A stretch of 64,000 nt of DNA. Origin: Sulfitobacter undariae. GTDB taxonomy: Bacteria > Pseudomonadota > Alphaproteobacteria > Rhodobacterales > Rhodobacteraceae. Below the pieces are notes generated by a model that was not told where the DNA came from, did no database searches, and saw nothing but the letters and a program-made list of their open reading frames with translations. Location: the NCBI RefSeq assembly GCF_014196805.1, contig NZ_JACIEI010000012.1, forward strand, positions 1 to 64,000, read 5' to 3'. Below, in pieces: positions 1 through 6,861 of the stretch. Both the position numbers and the translations under genes were made by a program. The first letter of the stretch is position 1, and each line of letters opens with the position of its first letter.

Positions 1-95
1 GCTCACAGCCATCGTTGCAGGCCACAAACAAAGCCAGATCAACGATCTGCTACCGTGGAATTACGTCAAATAGGTGGGATCGACGCACCGCTTAC
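1..95 (+). mobile_element. Right end of an IS66-family insertion sequence
   Basis: The window opens inside the last codons of an IS66 transposase, and an IS66-like terminal sequence ends at about position 95. Read on the reverse strand, that end begins GTAAGCGG, the usual start of IS66 terminal repeats. The bases after it (96-103) would be the expected 8-bp target duplication, but the left copy lies outside the window. The insertion lies in chromosomal sequence just outside the integrated element that starts at 122. Confidence 0.75.
2..73 (+). CDS. tnpC: IS66 transposase TnpC, C-terminal 23 residues (partial)
   Basis: The frame starting at base 2 is open and ends at the TAG at 71-73. It reads LTAIVAGHKQ followed by a stretch ending DLLPWNYVK. 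The HxQxxIxDLLPW pattern is the characteristic C-terminus of IS66-type DDE transposases. The gene runs in from outside the window, so whether it is intact cannot be judged. No tnpA or tnpB partner is visible here. Confidence 0.8.
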   Translation, partial: LTAIVAGHKQSQINDLLPWNYVK

Positions 96-121
96 AATGC
101 ACTGATTTAACAGTAACAAAT

Positions 122-134
122 TGGTTGCGGGAGT
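122..134 (+). repeat. attL core: copy of the tRNA-fMet 3' end
   Basis: The 13 bases are identical to 22075-22087 in direct orientation and correspond to the tRNA 3' acceptor end with CCA. The inverted arm AACGAAC at 149-155 mirrors GTTCGTT at 22063-22069 when the ends are joined. By symmetry the crossover centre would be the AG at 132-133. Confidence 0.8.
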
Positions 135-236
135 GCGTCACTACCGAAAACGAACAGTTGTTGCGTTTCAAGTGTAATAAAGTTGGCCATGTATTGGACC
201 CAACATTGACCAGCCGACCAAAAGTTCAACCTAAGC

Positions 237-1619
237 TCACATTATGTTGGTCTCGTCAGCCGACATTTTTGCAAAAGGAACAAAACTTCCATCGCCAGAC
301 TCACTCATGTCTAACACACCTACCAACAGACTCACTGTTATCGGTAATTCAGTACGCCATTTAGATAGCCATCGATTTATCAGTTCCGTGGCATCGGATT
401 CATTTTCAGTGACCAAAACGATTGTAACACCATCTAAGTCACCTTCAGTAGCTTCGTAGTGGGCTTGATGAACAAATTCACGAGCCCTTTGCCCTATGAA
501 TTTTGGGTGCGAAATCAATTTAACTTCGAAGCCTATGTTTCCTCCATTTAGCTTTACCGTAAAGTCTGGATACCCCCGTTGGTTTGCATCTACTTGGCCG
601 TGGTGCTTAATCAGCCAAGCGTGGACCGCCCTCTCAGCGCCCCGGGCACGGTTCATCATGTCACGATGTCTTCGGACATTCTCGGTTCGGACACTTGAGA
701 CATCACGGACCTCTTGGATAGCTTCATTCGAGATATCCGATTTCATAAACTCTTTGGAATACCTCAAAAATCCTTCAGGTTTGTACATATTGAATTGAGA
801 TATTCCACCTACTCGGCTTGCTTCATCTCGGAGTTCTGGCCTTGGCCCAAGAGTCTTTGGGCCATCGGACTTTACTTTCCACCACCAGTCATCTTTCGCA
901 TCGTCTGTTACAAAAACGACTGATTGAATTCCCTGCTCCTTGGCATATGAAAGAAGTTGGTGCCAGATTAGGAAATCACCGTACTTACGTTTGTAATTCA
1001 CACCGCTATGAACGTACTCCGCTGGTCCGCTTTTGTCCTTATTCGCATCTAGATATCCAGGAGGAATTTCCAATTGGTACCGCTTTTCGGCACTGCTATA
1101 GATAGTATCGATCTCTGCTTGCTTGCTAACTTCAGGTCCAACACGACCACTGAAGAGTGTCTCGATCTTATCTTTAAGCGGATCAGGCTCTGTCAGCTTT
1201 TGCTGGTCCCTTTGTATTTCCTCCAATGAAGCAAGGAACGTATTGGCAAGTAAATCGAAACCATCGACCAATGGCGCGGGGTCGATGAGGGAGTGACGCC
1301 GCTCCAATTGCAACTTTTCGAGATCAATGCGCAGTCCATCTTTCGCCTTACTCACGACATTCTGAACTTCAGAGAAACGCTTGTTCTGATCCGCTAGGAC
1401 GGTAAATCGGTTGCGCTGAAATTCTAATGCCACATGATGCGGTATCCAAATCCGTTCGGACAGCTTACCCAGAATATCCAAAAGCTGATCACGCGTCGAA
1501 GCTTGGTAGCGATAAAGGTTCAGCAGCACGTTAGTGTCGAAGACGAATAGCGCCGTTTCCCAGATTGCCTTATAATCAACGGCTGCTCCAGGGTCGAACT
1601 GAGGGAATTGTCCCTTCAT
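237..1619 (-). CDS. PIN-like nuclease fused to a PD-(D/E)XK nuclease-like domain
   Basis: This 460-residue protein has two putative nuclease domains. The N-terminal half has the PIN-like signature: VFDTNVLLNLYRY with D28, E66 in HHVALEF, D215 in GDFLIWHQ, and the acidic cluster DDAKDD at 239-244. This matches the PIN-like RNase family seen in defence islands (PF18476 type). After a linker, residues about 325-430 contain RGYPDF, then GFEVKL, giving D352, E365 and K367 spaced as in PD-(D/E)XK nucleases. The pairing suggests an RNase plus DNase effector, probably anti-phage. It is the first gene inside the left end of the element and is transcribed leftward. The promoter lies in 1620-1914. The fold assignments come from motifs only, and the activity is inferred. 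Confidence 0.65.
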   Translation of the reverse strand: MKGQFPQFDPGAAVDYKAIWETALFVFDTNVLLNLYRYQASTRDQLLDILGKLSERIWIPHHVALEFQRNRFTVLADQNKRFSEVQNVVSKAKDGLRIDLEKLQLERRHSLIDPAPLVDGFDLLANTFLASLEEIQRDQQKLTEPDPLKDKIETLFSGRVGPEVSKQAEIDTIYSSAEKRYQLEIPPGYLDANKDKSGPAEYVHSGVNYKRKYGDFLIWHQLLSYAKEQGIQSVVFVTDDAKDDWWWKVKSDGPKTLGPRPELRDEASRVGGISQFNMYKPEGFLRYSKEFMKSDISNEAIQEVRDVSSVRTENVRRHRDMMNRARGAERAVHAWLIKHHGQVDANQRGYPDFTVKLNGGNIGFEVKLISHPKFIGQRAREFVHQAHYEATEGDLDGVTIVLVTENESDATELINRWLSKWRTELPITVSLLVGVLDMSESGDGSFVPFAKMSADETNIM

Positions 1620-1914
1620 AGCTTACGTTGCTCCAATGGCTTATCTCTTATACATCCTAAGCGGTTGCCTTATACTTTGACCATATGCGATTTTAATGAA
1701 TGCGATGGTCTTGTTAAATTCTACGCGACCTCAATCTGTTGAGAACTTGATATTTTTGAATTCTTAAAAACGGTCGTTATCCGAGTTCTCGATACCAATG
1801 TATGATACAGCCACTGTTGCCCTTACAAATCAGATTCCAAAATTATCAATACCCCCTATCGTAACGAATCGCAAACCCAGCTATGAAGGTGATGAGTTTC
1901 GAGAAGGAGGCACA
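1620..1914. promoter_or_regulatory. Divergent intergenic region with inverted repeats
   Basis: This AT-rich stretch separates the nuclease fusion (leftward) from the resolvase (rightward), so it must hold promoters for both. It contains GAGAACT at 1741-1747 paired with AGTTCTC at 1784-1790, and an imperfect palindrome centred near 1785. Small serine resolvases often bind such palindromes upstream of their own gene, so this could be a res-like or operator site. No clear -35/-10 pair stands out. Confidence 0.35.
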
Positions 1915-2475
1915 ATGAACATCGGCTACGCAAGGATCAGCACTGACGGTCAAACCCATGCTGCACAGATCAACGCATTGGAGGCTGCGGGATGTGCCAA
2001 GATTTTCACCGAGACCGCTTCTGGTGCAAAGAAGGATCGACCTATTCTAGCTGAAGCACTGGCGTACCTTCGTCCAAACTCTGATGATAAACTGGTTGTC
2101 TACAAGCTGGACCGTGTGGCCCGCAGCCTTCCGCACTTGATCGAGATTATGGAGACGCTGAATGCTGACGGTATCGAGTTCCAAAGCCTTACCGAAGCTA
2201 TCGACACAAAGACTCCTGGTGGTCGTTTGCTCTTTCACGTGATGGGGGCAATTTCTGCCTTCGAAAGAGACCTCGTAATCGAACGCACACAAGCTGGCCT
2301 CAAGGCGGCAAGAGCCAAAGGACGTGTCGGCGGGCGTCCACGTCGTATGACCGACGACAAGATCAACGCCGTGCGTGAACTACTGGCCAGTGGAACGCCA
2401 GTGAAGGACGCTGCCACGGCTGTTGGGGTGTCTGTACCAACGTTGTACAGATGGCTACCTGGTGCTTCGCGTTAG
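1915..2475 (+). CDS. Small serine recombinase (resolvase/invertase family)
   Basis: This 186-residue protein has the classic two-part resolvase layout. The catalytic domain begins MNIGYARIST with the nucleophile at S9, followed by KLDRVARSL and the helix-E region ending near residue 135. The C-terminal HTH_7 domain is GRPRRMTDDKINAVRELL and onward, with VSVPTLYRWL as its recognition region. The ATG at 1915 is chosen because AAGGAGG lies at 1904-1910 and the homology begins there; the open frame continues upstream without support. It could resolve multimers or invert a segment. It is distinct from the large integrase at 20496 and probably not the integrase itself, since it lacks the long recombinase domain. 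Confidence 0.85.
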   Translation: MNIGYARISTDGQTHAAQINALEAAGCAKIFTETASGAKKDRPILAEALAYLRPNSDDKLVVYKLDRVARSLPHLIEIMETLNADGIEFQSLTEAIDTKTPGGRLLFHVMGAISAFERDLVIERTQAGLKAARAKGRVGGRPRRMTDDKINAVRELLASGTPVKDAATAVGVSVPTLYRWLPGASR

Positions 2476-2567
2476 GCAGCTAAAGCGGATACTGATCGAC
2501 TTCGGTTTTGCACGACGCAGGTATGGTTCGATTGCGGTGACAAACTCACGGCGATCCAATCTAGAAT

Positions 2568-2939
2568 TTATGGTAAGCCTTTGGTTGAATAGACTTCAAT
2601 GAACGAGGGGAGGTCAATAACGCGGGGGAGTCGCCGCGTATCGCCGGTCAGGTCTTCGAGATCGGCTTCAGCTTTCTTGTACACCTTAGCCATCTGAAGA
2701 ACTCGGCCAGCAATACCAGGGCCACCATCAATCTCTGACCACGCCTGTTTAACAAAGGGCCACAGTTTTATTTCATAGATCAAATCAGTCATAGTGAATT
2801 GCCCACCATCGTTTCCAGCGATCATTGGCAACTGTCTCATGAGGTCTAGGACATCTCTATCACAAGCGATCTCCAAGTAACTCTGGGTGTTGGGAATGTC
2901 GTCGATGTCGTTCAGGGACAATTCTTGGGGTGGTTGCAT
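2568..2939 (-). CDS. Hypothetical protein, 123 aa
   Basis: No family is recognised. The protein is acidic and soluble, starts MQPPQELSLNDIDDIPNT, has no signal or membrane segment, and is probably mostly helical in its second half (VKQAWSEIDGGPGIAG, then VYKKAEADLEDL). It points toward the resolvase and is divergent from the operon starting at 3145, with 205 bp between them. The ATG at 2939 has no strong Shine-Dalgarno sequence. It is considered a gene because no other long frame occupies this stretch and the composition is protein-like. Confidence 0.5.
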   Translation of the reverse strand: MQPPQELSLNDIDDIPNTQSYLEIACDRDVLDLMRQLPMIAGNDGGQFTMTDLIYEIKLWPFVKQAWSEIDGGPGIAGRVLQMAKVYKKAEADLEDLTGDTRRLPRVIDLPSFIEVYSTKGLP

Positions 2940-3144
2940 TTGGTATCAGTCCTTTGATCAGCTACTTTGCATGCATCAATTCATTAAAAATGATGCTCAA
3001 GAATATTTAGCCAAACACTCCTGGATCGGGCCAAGGTTCATGCCGTTGCAGTCTCACTGGCATGATCTCAGTTGCGCCTCCGACGATGCACGTGCAGGAT
3101 GTTGATGATTGTAATGACAGTACTAATTGTAGGAAGGCGCGATA

Positions 3145-3558
3145 ATGGCAGGAAATGAGGTAGCAAAGGCGGATGGTGGCAAATCTCTGTCGTTGGACAC
3201 GTCGAAAGGTCAAATTGATATCTCCGGACTGTCGGAAGAGGCGCAACAGGAATTGACAATGTATGCGGCCCGGAAGCAAATCGACCTGCAATCCGCTGCA
3301 CAGAAGTTGAGCATTGATCTGCAGGGAACGTCCTCTGCCGTGAACAACATGGCGGATGTTACCAGACGCATGACAGAGTCAGGCGATGCCAACACCACAC
3401 GGATCACACTCGAAAACAGTGCCGGAAAAACAGAAGTGATCATGGGCAACACCGACGAAGCCAAACGCGGCAATGTGGACAAGAAAAATGACACATGGAT
3501 GTATATCGTCGGCGGCATAGTAGTCTTGATGATTGTTGCATCGGTCCTTAGCAGCTAA
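3145..3558 (+). CDS. Predicted tail-anchored protein, 137 aa
   Basis: First gene of a tightly coupled four-gene operon (3145-5120). The protein has no N-terminal signal. A hydrophilic body contains a likely helical stretch (LSEEAQQELTMYAARKQIDL, then SAAQKLSID), and a single hydrophobic segment, MYIVGGIVVLMIVASVL, lies at the extreme C-terminus, so it is probably tail-anchored with its body in the cytoplasm. The start is supported by AGGAAGG about 8 bases upstream. The stop TAA shares its last base with the next ATG. The family is not recognised and the function is unknown. Confidence 0.7.
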   Translation: MAGNEVAKADGGKSLSLDTSKGQIDISGLSEEAQQELTMYAARKQIDLQSAAQKLSIDLQGTSSAVNNMADVTRRMTESGDANTTRITLENSAGKTEVIMGNTDEAKRGNVDKKNDTWMYIVGGIVVLMIVASVLSS

Positions 3559-3830
3559 TGCCAAAAACCATTTTCTTGGGCAACGGGTCCACCGCTGACG
3601 CAGTATTGGATCGACACGGGCGCTGGGCGTCCAAGCTGAACGAACAAGATGCACGGCGGCTGCGCAATGATGTCACCGATCTGGTGACGCATGGGAAGTT
3701 ACTGAGCGATCATGGTGCATCGTTCAAGAGCAAGCGGACGGTTGAATTGACTGACGCGCAGGTCGTGTTGGATGCCCGGTTTGGGGCGGTAAATCTATGG
3801 GATCGACTCTTGTTGAAGTTGAGGGCGTAG
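3558..3830 (+). CDS. Hypothetical protein, 90 aa, operon member
   Basis: Starts on the last base of the preceding stop codon (TAATG), which indicates translational coupling. The small basic protein begins MPKTIFLGNGSTADAVLD, has an RRLRNDVTDLVTHGKLL helix-like stretch, and ends VNLWDRLLLKLRA. No membrane segment or known domain is recognised. Its place between two predicted tail-anchored proteins suggests it bridges or regulates them; this is inference only. Confidence 0.6.
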   Translation: MPKTIFLGNGSTADAVLDRHGRWASKLNEQDARRLRNDVTDLVTHGKLLSDHGASFKSKRTVELTDAQVVLDARFGAVNLWDRLLLKLRA

Positions 3831-3831
3831 C

Positions 3832-4671
3832 ATGGCGGCACGGCGCAGGCGTTCAGGCTACAAAGGCAGCTATCCTACAAACTATGGTCAAGAGGCGGCA
3901 CGGCGGCACATCGCAGAGGCGGCGGAATTGTCCGAACGTCTTGGTGGTATGGACAACGAGGTGAAGGACTTTTTCTTTGGTCTCGATTCATCCCGGCTCA
4001 AAGACGTGTTCGTTGCATACGGACGCCAGTTCGGGTTCGATAAACAGGACTATGCAGAACAGACCTTCACCAAGTGGAAGGGTGGAGAACGGAAAATGAG
4101 CGGCCTTGTGGCAGGGCGATTGTTCGACCTGTTACCACCGATCATGCCAATGGACTTAAAACTACGTATTGTGGAAGGTTTGTTTGATAAGGCGGGTAAG
4201 AAGCGCACCGATCATGTCTTGGCACCGTTGACGATGCCCGCCGCACAGGTCGTGGCTTTCGTGGACCAGACGTTGTTCTCAGACTTGAGTGAGGAGGGCA
4301 TAGACGCTGGGTTGAAGCGTCAGTTCAAGTGGCTGGCAGGCGACGATGCAGCGGTGTCTGAAAAGCTGTTGAACCATTCCTTGCAGGTCACGTTCGATGC
4401 CAAGAAGGCGGCATTTTCGGCGATCATGGACCAGTTTGACCGCGAACGGGAAAACCACGCCGATACCATCACAGAGGTGGTGTCTACTATTCGTCTGCGT
4501 CAGCACGAAGTGCGGATCAAGCGGACAGACACAATTGAAGCCCCCAAGGTCGTTGACCCAATGACATTTGAGCGTGGAGGGCGTGAACCGCCCAAGGCGG
4601 ATAGTGACTACGGATGGCTGGTGTGGCTGGGGATTGGCGGGGCGGTCCTCTACTTCCTGTTTACACAGTGA
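3832..4671 (+). CDS. Predicted tail-anchored protein, 279 aa
   Basis: Begins one base after the previous stop. The N-terminus is very basic (MAARRRRSGYKGSY), the middle is a long soluble region (about residues 25-250) including FFFGLDSSRLKDVFVAYGRQFGF, and a single hydrophobic helix, YGWLVWLGIGGAVLYFLF, closes the protein. This repeats the C-terminal anchor of the 3145 gene, so the operon makes two membrane-tethered cytoplasmic proteins. No domain is recognised. The stop codon overlaps the GTG start of the nuclease gene. Function unknown. Confidence 0.65.
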   Translation: MAARRRRSGYKGSYPTNYGQEAARRHIAEAAELSERLGGMDNEVKDFFFGLDSSRLKDVFVAYGRQFGFDKQDYAEQTFTKWKGGERKMSGLVAGRLFDLLPPIMPMDLKLRIVEGLFDKAGKKRTDHVLAPLTMPAAQVVAFVDQTLFSDLSEEGIDAGLKRQFKWLAGDDAAVSEKLLNHSLQVTFDAKKAAFSAIMDQFDRERENHADTITEVVSTIRLRQHEVRIKRTDTIEAPKVVDPMTFERGGREPPKADSDYGWLVWLGIGGAVLYFLFTQ

Positions 4672-5120
4672 TTCAAAAGCGGGTTGCATGGCTGTTTGTC
4701 CCGGCAATGCTGCTAATGGTCGGCTGGGTGGCCACCGATCAGAAGGCAAACCGGGTGGTCCCTTCCATGTCCACTGTTCCGTCCACCATACGGGCGCAGG
4801 ATATAAGGGTGGTTGACGGGGACACTATTGCGCTGGGCGCTCACAACATCCGCTTGATGGGGTTTGATACGCCGGAAACGTACAGGGCGAAATGCACATT
4901 TGAGCGGAACAGAGGGGACGCCGCAACGAAGCGTCTGCGTAACCTCGTGAATGGCGCGAACACGCTTGATGTGCGCCTTACAGGACGCCGTGATAAGTTC
5001 GGGCGGGGTTTGGGTGGTCTTTATGTAGATGGGCGCGACGTGGGTGCGTTGTTGATTGAGGAAGGGCTGGCACGGCCTTATCATGGCGGAACGCGGCAAG
5101 GGTGGTGTGATGGTACGTGA
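4668..5120 (+). CDS. Staphylococcal-nuclease-like protein with N-terminal membrane segment
   Basis: The GTG at 4668 overlaps the upstream TGA (GTGA), giving 150 residues. The N-terminus KRVAWLFVPAMLLMVGWVA is a signal peptide or membrane anchor. The rest is an SNase (thermonuclease) domain: IRVVDGDTIALG, then IRLMGFDTPETY carrying the Arg and Glu expected of the active site, then the KFGRGLGGLYVDGRDVG core and LLIEEGLARPY. SNase proteins are calcium-dependent sugar-nonspecific nucleases. With two tail-anchored partners this suggests a membrane-associated nuclease module, for example cutting incoming DNA. An upstream in-frame start at 4614 is less likely because it lies deep in the previous gene. 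Confidence 0.75.
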   Translation: MIQKRVAWLFVPAMLLMVGWVATDQKANRVVPSMSTVPSTIRAQDIRVVDGDTIALGAHNIRLMGFDTPETYRAKCTFERNRGDAATKRLRNLVNGANTLDVRLTGRRDKFGRGLGGLYVDGRDVGALLIEEGLARPYHGGTRQGWCDGT

Positions 5121-5191
5121 GCGCCTAACATTGCGCATCCGGTCCTTTGGTGATCTTTGTCAATCCTACCGCCCCTGGACCACATAAGCCC

Positions 5192-5929
5192 ATGATGGAA
5201 AATCTCGAACAGCTTTTAAAACTACCCTACCAGACGCTTGCTATTCTGGTCGGTGGCTATCTTGCGTATCGTTTAGCCTACACTGGGCGGGACAGTACCC
5301 ATAGGACGATTGACACGGCGGCGATTGCGTTGGTGTTTGCGTTTATTGCTCAGGCGGCGTCTGCGTGGGCGCTGGTTACCTACGGTACCAGTTACCCGTC
5401 TAAGGCCAACGAAGTGCCTTTATGGTTTGGATATAGTGCAAGCATCGCCGGGATCATATTCGCGTTGATTTCCGCTGCCGTGTGGCGGCGCACCAGCGTC
5501 TCAGGCTTTGCATGGTTTCTACGCAAAACGCGGATTTCCTCATCAGACAGGCATATGGCCGCATGGGAAACCATCATTAACAAAGAAGACTCCGGGCCAT
5601 CATCTATAGCAGTGATTAGGAAAGACGGGTCAGCAGTCGCATGTGAACGATTGGACGCTTTCAAAAATGCGCCTTTTGGCCCAATGATCCAAGGTCAGGA
5701 TGGCTCAATCGCCTTGTATGTAACATCATCACGGGCTGCGGGGTCAGAAAACTGGATTGACGCTGACCCAAACTATGCAGATTGGGGGCCAGAGATAACA
5801 ATCATCCCCGCTGGGGAAGTTTCAGAGGTGCGTATCCGACACAACCCATCACTTCTTAGGCGGTGGCGGCGCAGACGGGGCGCTGGGGATGGGCCTGGCG
5901 TTGTCCGGGATGAAGACTCCACCAGCTAA
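5192..5929 (+). CDS. Three-helix membrane protein with soluble C-terminal domain
   Basis: Starts at ATG 5192 (a second ATG follows at once); the open frame extends to a TTG at 5147 without better support. Three hydrophobic segments are visible: LPYQTLAILVGGYLAYRLAY, IDTAAIALVFAFIAQAASAW and WFGYSASIAGIIFALISAAV. A cytoplasmic domain of about 130 residues follows and contains IAVIRKDGSAVACE and GQDGSIALYVTS. The last 26 residues (RRWRRRRGAGDGP region) lie antisense to the proline-rich micro-gene at 5849-5959, so the true C-terminus is coded in doubly used DNA. The family is not recognised. It lies 71 bases after the nuclease gene and may belong to the same operon. Confidence 0.65.
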   Translation: MMENLEQLLKLPYQTLAILVGGYLAYRLAYTGRDSTHRTIDTAAIALVFAFIAQAASAWALVTYGTSYPSKANEVPLWFGYSASIAGIIFALISAAVWRRTSVSGFAWFLRKTRISSSDRHMAAWETIINKEDSGPSSIAVIRKDGSAVACERLDAFKNAPFGPMIQGQDGSIALYVTSSRAAGSENWIDADPNYADWGPEITIIPAGEVSEVRIRHNPSLLRRWRRRRGAGDGPGVVRDEDSTS

Positions 5930-5959
5930 CGCTGGTTCAGTTGCTGTTTCGGTATTCAT
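5849..5959 (-). CDS. Proline-rich micro-protein E (36 aa), last of five tandem paralogues
   Basis: Starts MNTETATEPA and ends with the family tail IPSAPSAPPPPKK before TGA. It is the most divergent member: the tail is KK rather than KR, and the gap from the previous stop is 11 bases, placing the AAGAGG of the upstream stop region too far away for an ideal ribosome-binding site. It overlaps the 3' end of the rightward membrane-protein gene by 81 bases, antisense. It has no signal peptide or membrane helix. Confidence 0.6.
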   Translation of the reverse strand: MNTETATEPALAGGVFIPDNARPIPSAPSAPPPPKK

Positions 5960-5970
5960 AGTCAAGTGAT

Positions 5971-6096
5971 CTACCTCTTGGGTGGCGGCGGTGCTGTCGG
6001 GGCACTGGGCGTCGGACGGGTGTTTGTTTCAGGTATGCTTCTACCGCCACCGGGAATTGTGCGGGGTGTTGGCATCGGTGCGGGTGACTTGGCCAT
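5971..6096 (-). CDS. Proline-rich micro-protein D (41 aa)
   Basis: Reads MAKSPAPMPTPRTIPGGG and ends TPSAPTAPPPPKR before TAG. Start and stop fit the array: the stop region of member C (AAGAGGTAA) lies just upstream, and only four bases separate that TAA from this ATG. The protein is disordered and basic-proline-rich, with no Cys or Trp. The shared tail with members A, B, C and E marks it as a paralogue, not a chance frame. Confidence 0.75.
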   Translation of the reverse strand: MAKSPAPMPTPRTIPGGGRSIPETNTRPTPSAPTAPPPPKR

Positions 6097-6100
6097 GATG

Positions 6101-6223
6101 TTACCTCTTAGGTTTTGGTGGTGGCGCAGATGCTGGGGCGCTGGCAGTCGGTTGCTGCGAACGAGTTAGCGGTGTCGAAGGCCGGGATGCGGGTTTGGCA
6201 ATCGGTGCTGATTTCTGTGACAT
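6101..6223 (-). CDS. Proline-rich micro-protein C (40 aa)
   Basis: Reads MSQKSAPIAKPASRPSTPLT, then RSQQPTASAPASAPPPKPKR and TAA. The tail shares QQPTASAP with member B almost exactly. The codons for its last lysine and arginine and its stop (AAGAGGTAA) form the Shine-Dalgarno sequence for member D. Its own start lies six bases after the stop of B. No known family. Confidence 0.75.
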   Translation of the reverse strand: MSQKSAPIAKPASRPSTPLTRSQQPTASAPASAPPPKPKR

Positions 6224-6229
6224 ATGATC

Positions 6230-6382
6230 TTACCTCTTAGGCTTCGGGGGCGGCGGTGCAGTCGGTGCGCTTGCTGTTGGCTGTTGCGACCCTGTGTGCC
6301 GTGTTGAATCACGTGACGCGGGTTTTGCAGTCGGTACGATCCTGACGGTGGATTTTGATGGTGGCGTGGGCGTCTTAGCCAT
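6230..6382 (-). CDS. Proline-rich micro-protein B (50 aa)
   Basis: Reads MAKTPTPPSKSTVRIVPTAK and ends QQPTASAPTAPPPPKPKR before TAA. The N-terminus resembles member D (MAKTP versus MAKSP) and the middle KPASR motif is shared with C. The start lies six bases after the stop of member A. AAGAGGTAA at its end doubles as the ribosome-binding site of C. It is predicted to be disordered, with no signal or membrane segment. Confidence 0.75.
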   Translation of the reverse strand: MAKTPTPPSKSTVRIVPTAKPASRDSTRHTGSQQPTASAPTAPPPPKPKR

Positions 6383-6388
6383 CGGCTT

Positions 6389-6535
6389 TTACCTTTTTGG
6401 TTTCGGTGGTGGTGGCGTGGTCGGTGCGCTGGCGTGTGGTTGTTGTGAGTGAATAGAGAGGTATGGGTCGTTAGGGGGGCGTTCGCTCACTTGTGGTGCG
6501 GGCTTGGTTTCTCTGTCTCCATCGTCCTTGGGCAT
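6389..6535 (-). CDS. Proline-rich micro-protein A (48 aa), first of the array
   Basis: Reads MPKDDGDRETKPAPQVSERP and ends SAPTTPPPPKPKR before TAA. It is preceded by GAGG eight bases upstream, so the first member has a conventional ribosome-binding site within TAAGAGG, the same motif that ends the other members. It is the only member with an acidic N-terminus. Promoter candidates must lie in 6536-6861, unless transcription continues from the primase-helicase gene. Confidence 0.75.
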   Translation of the reverse strand: MPKDDGDRETKPAPQVSERPPNDPYLSIHSQQPHASAPTTPPPPKPKR

Positions 6536-6861
6536 GCTTTTTGCCTCTTAGTTGTGTATTGGGGTTAGCGTGAACATACCGCGAACCGGTGTAGTCTGCC
6601 ACACATAATATGGCAGAAATGGTTGACGGTGGTACAGGGTGCGGTACGGACAGCCAAGTGATGTTCGGGTACGTGGGCGCGGCCAATGGTGAAGGGGGGG
6701 GAAGGGGGGATGCTAATAGTATACCTTAGTGGTTGCTCTTCGTTCCCCTAAATCTGTTTGACCAAGCCTAACTACGAATCCATTCATGTTGGGGGACGCC
6801 GCAGAGCGGCGGCTTAACCGGGGCCCTGTTGATCCGATGAGTGCCGGAGGCACGATGCGGG
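6536..6861 (-). other. Intergenic region with G-tracts and two strong hairpins
   Basis: Between the primase-helicase stop and the micro-gene array. The + strand holds G8 at 6694-6701 and G6 at 6704-6709. Two perfect stem-loops follow the primase gene: GTGCC/GGCAC with a 3-base loop at 6841-6853, and CGCCGC/GCGGCG with loop AGA at 6797-6811. Neither has a T-run, so simple intrinsic termination is not clear; processing or pausing is possible. A leftward TTG-started frame (6471-6686) crosses the region but lacks the array tail and is not called. Confidence 0.5.

Noticed and set aside
5966-6169. Rightward Gly/Val/Trp-rich frame across the micro-gene array
   Set aside because: It is the antisense reading of the proline codons; its glycine richness follows from that.
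6471-6686. Leftward TTG-started frame upstream of the micro-gene array
   Set aside because: It lacks the shared SAPTxPPPP tail, overlaps micro-gene A in another frame and has no ribosome-binding site.
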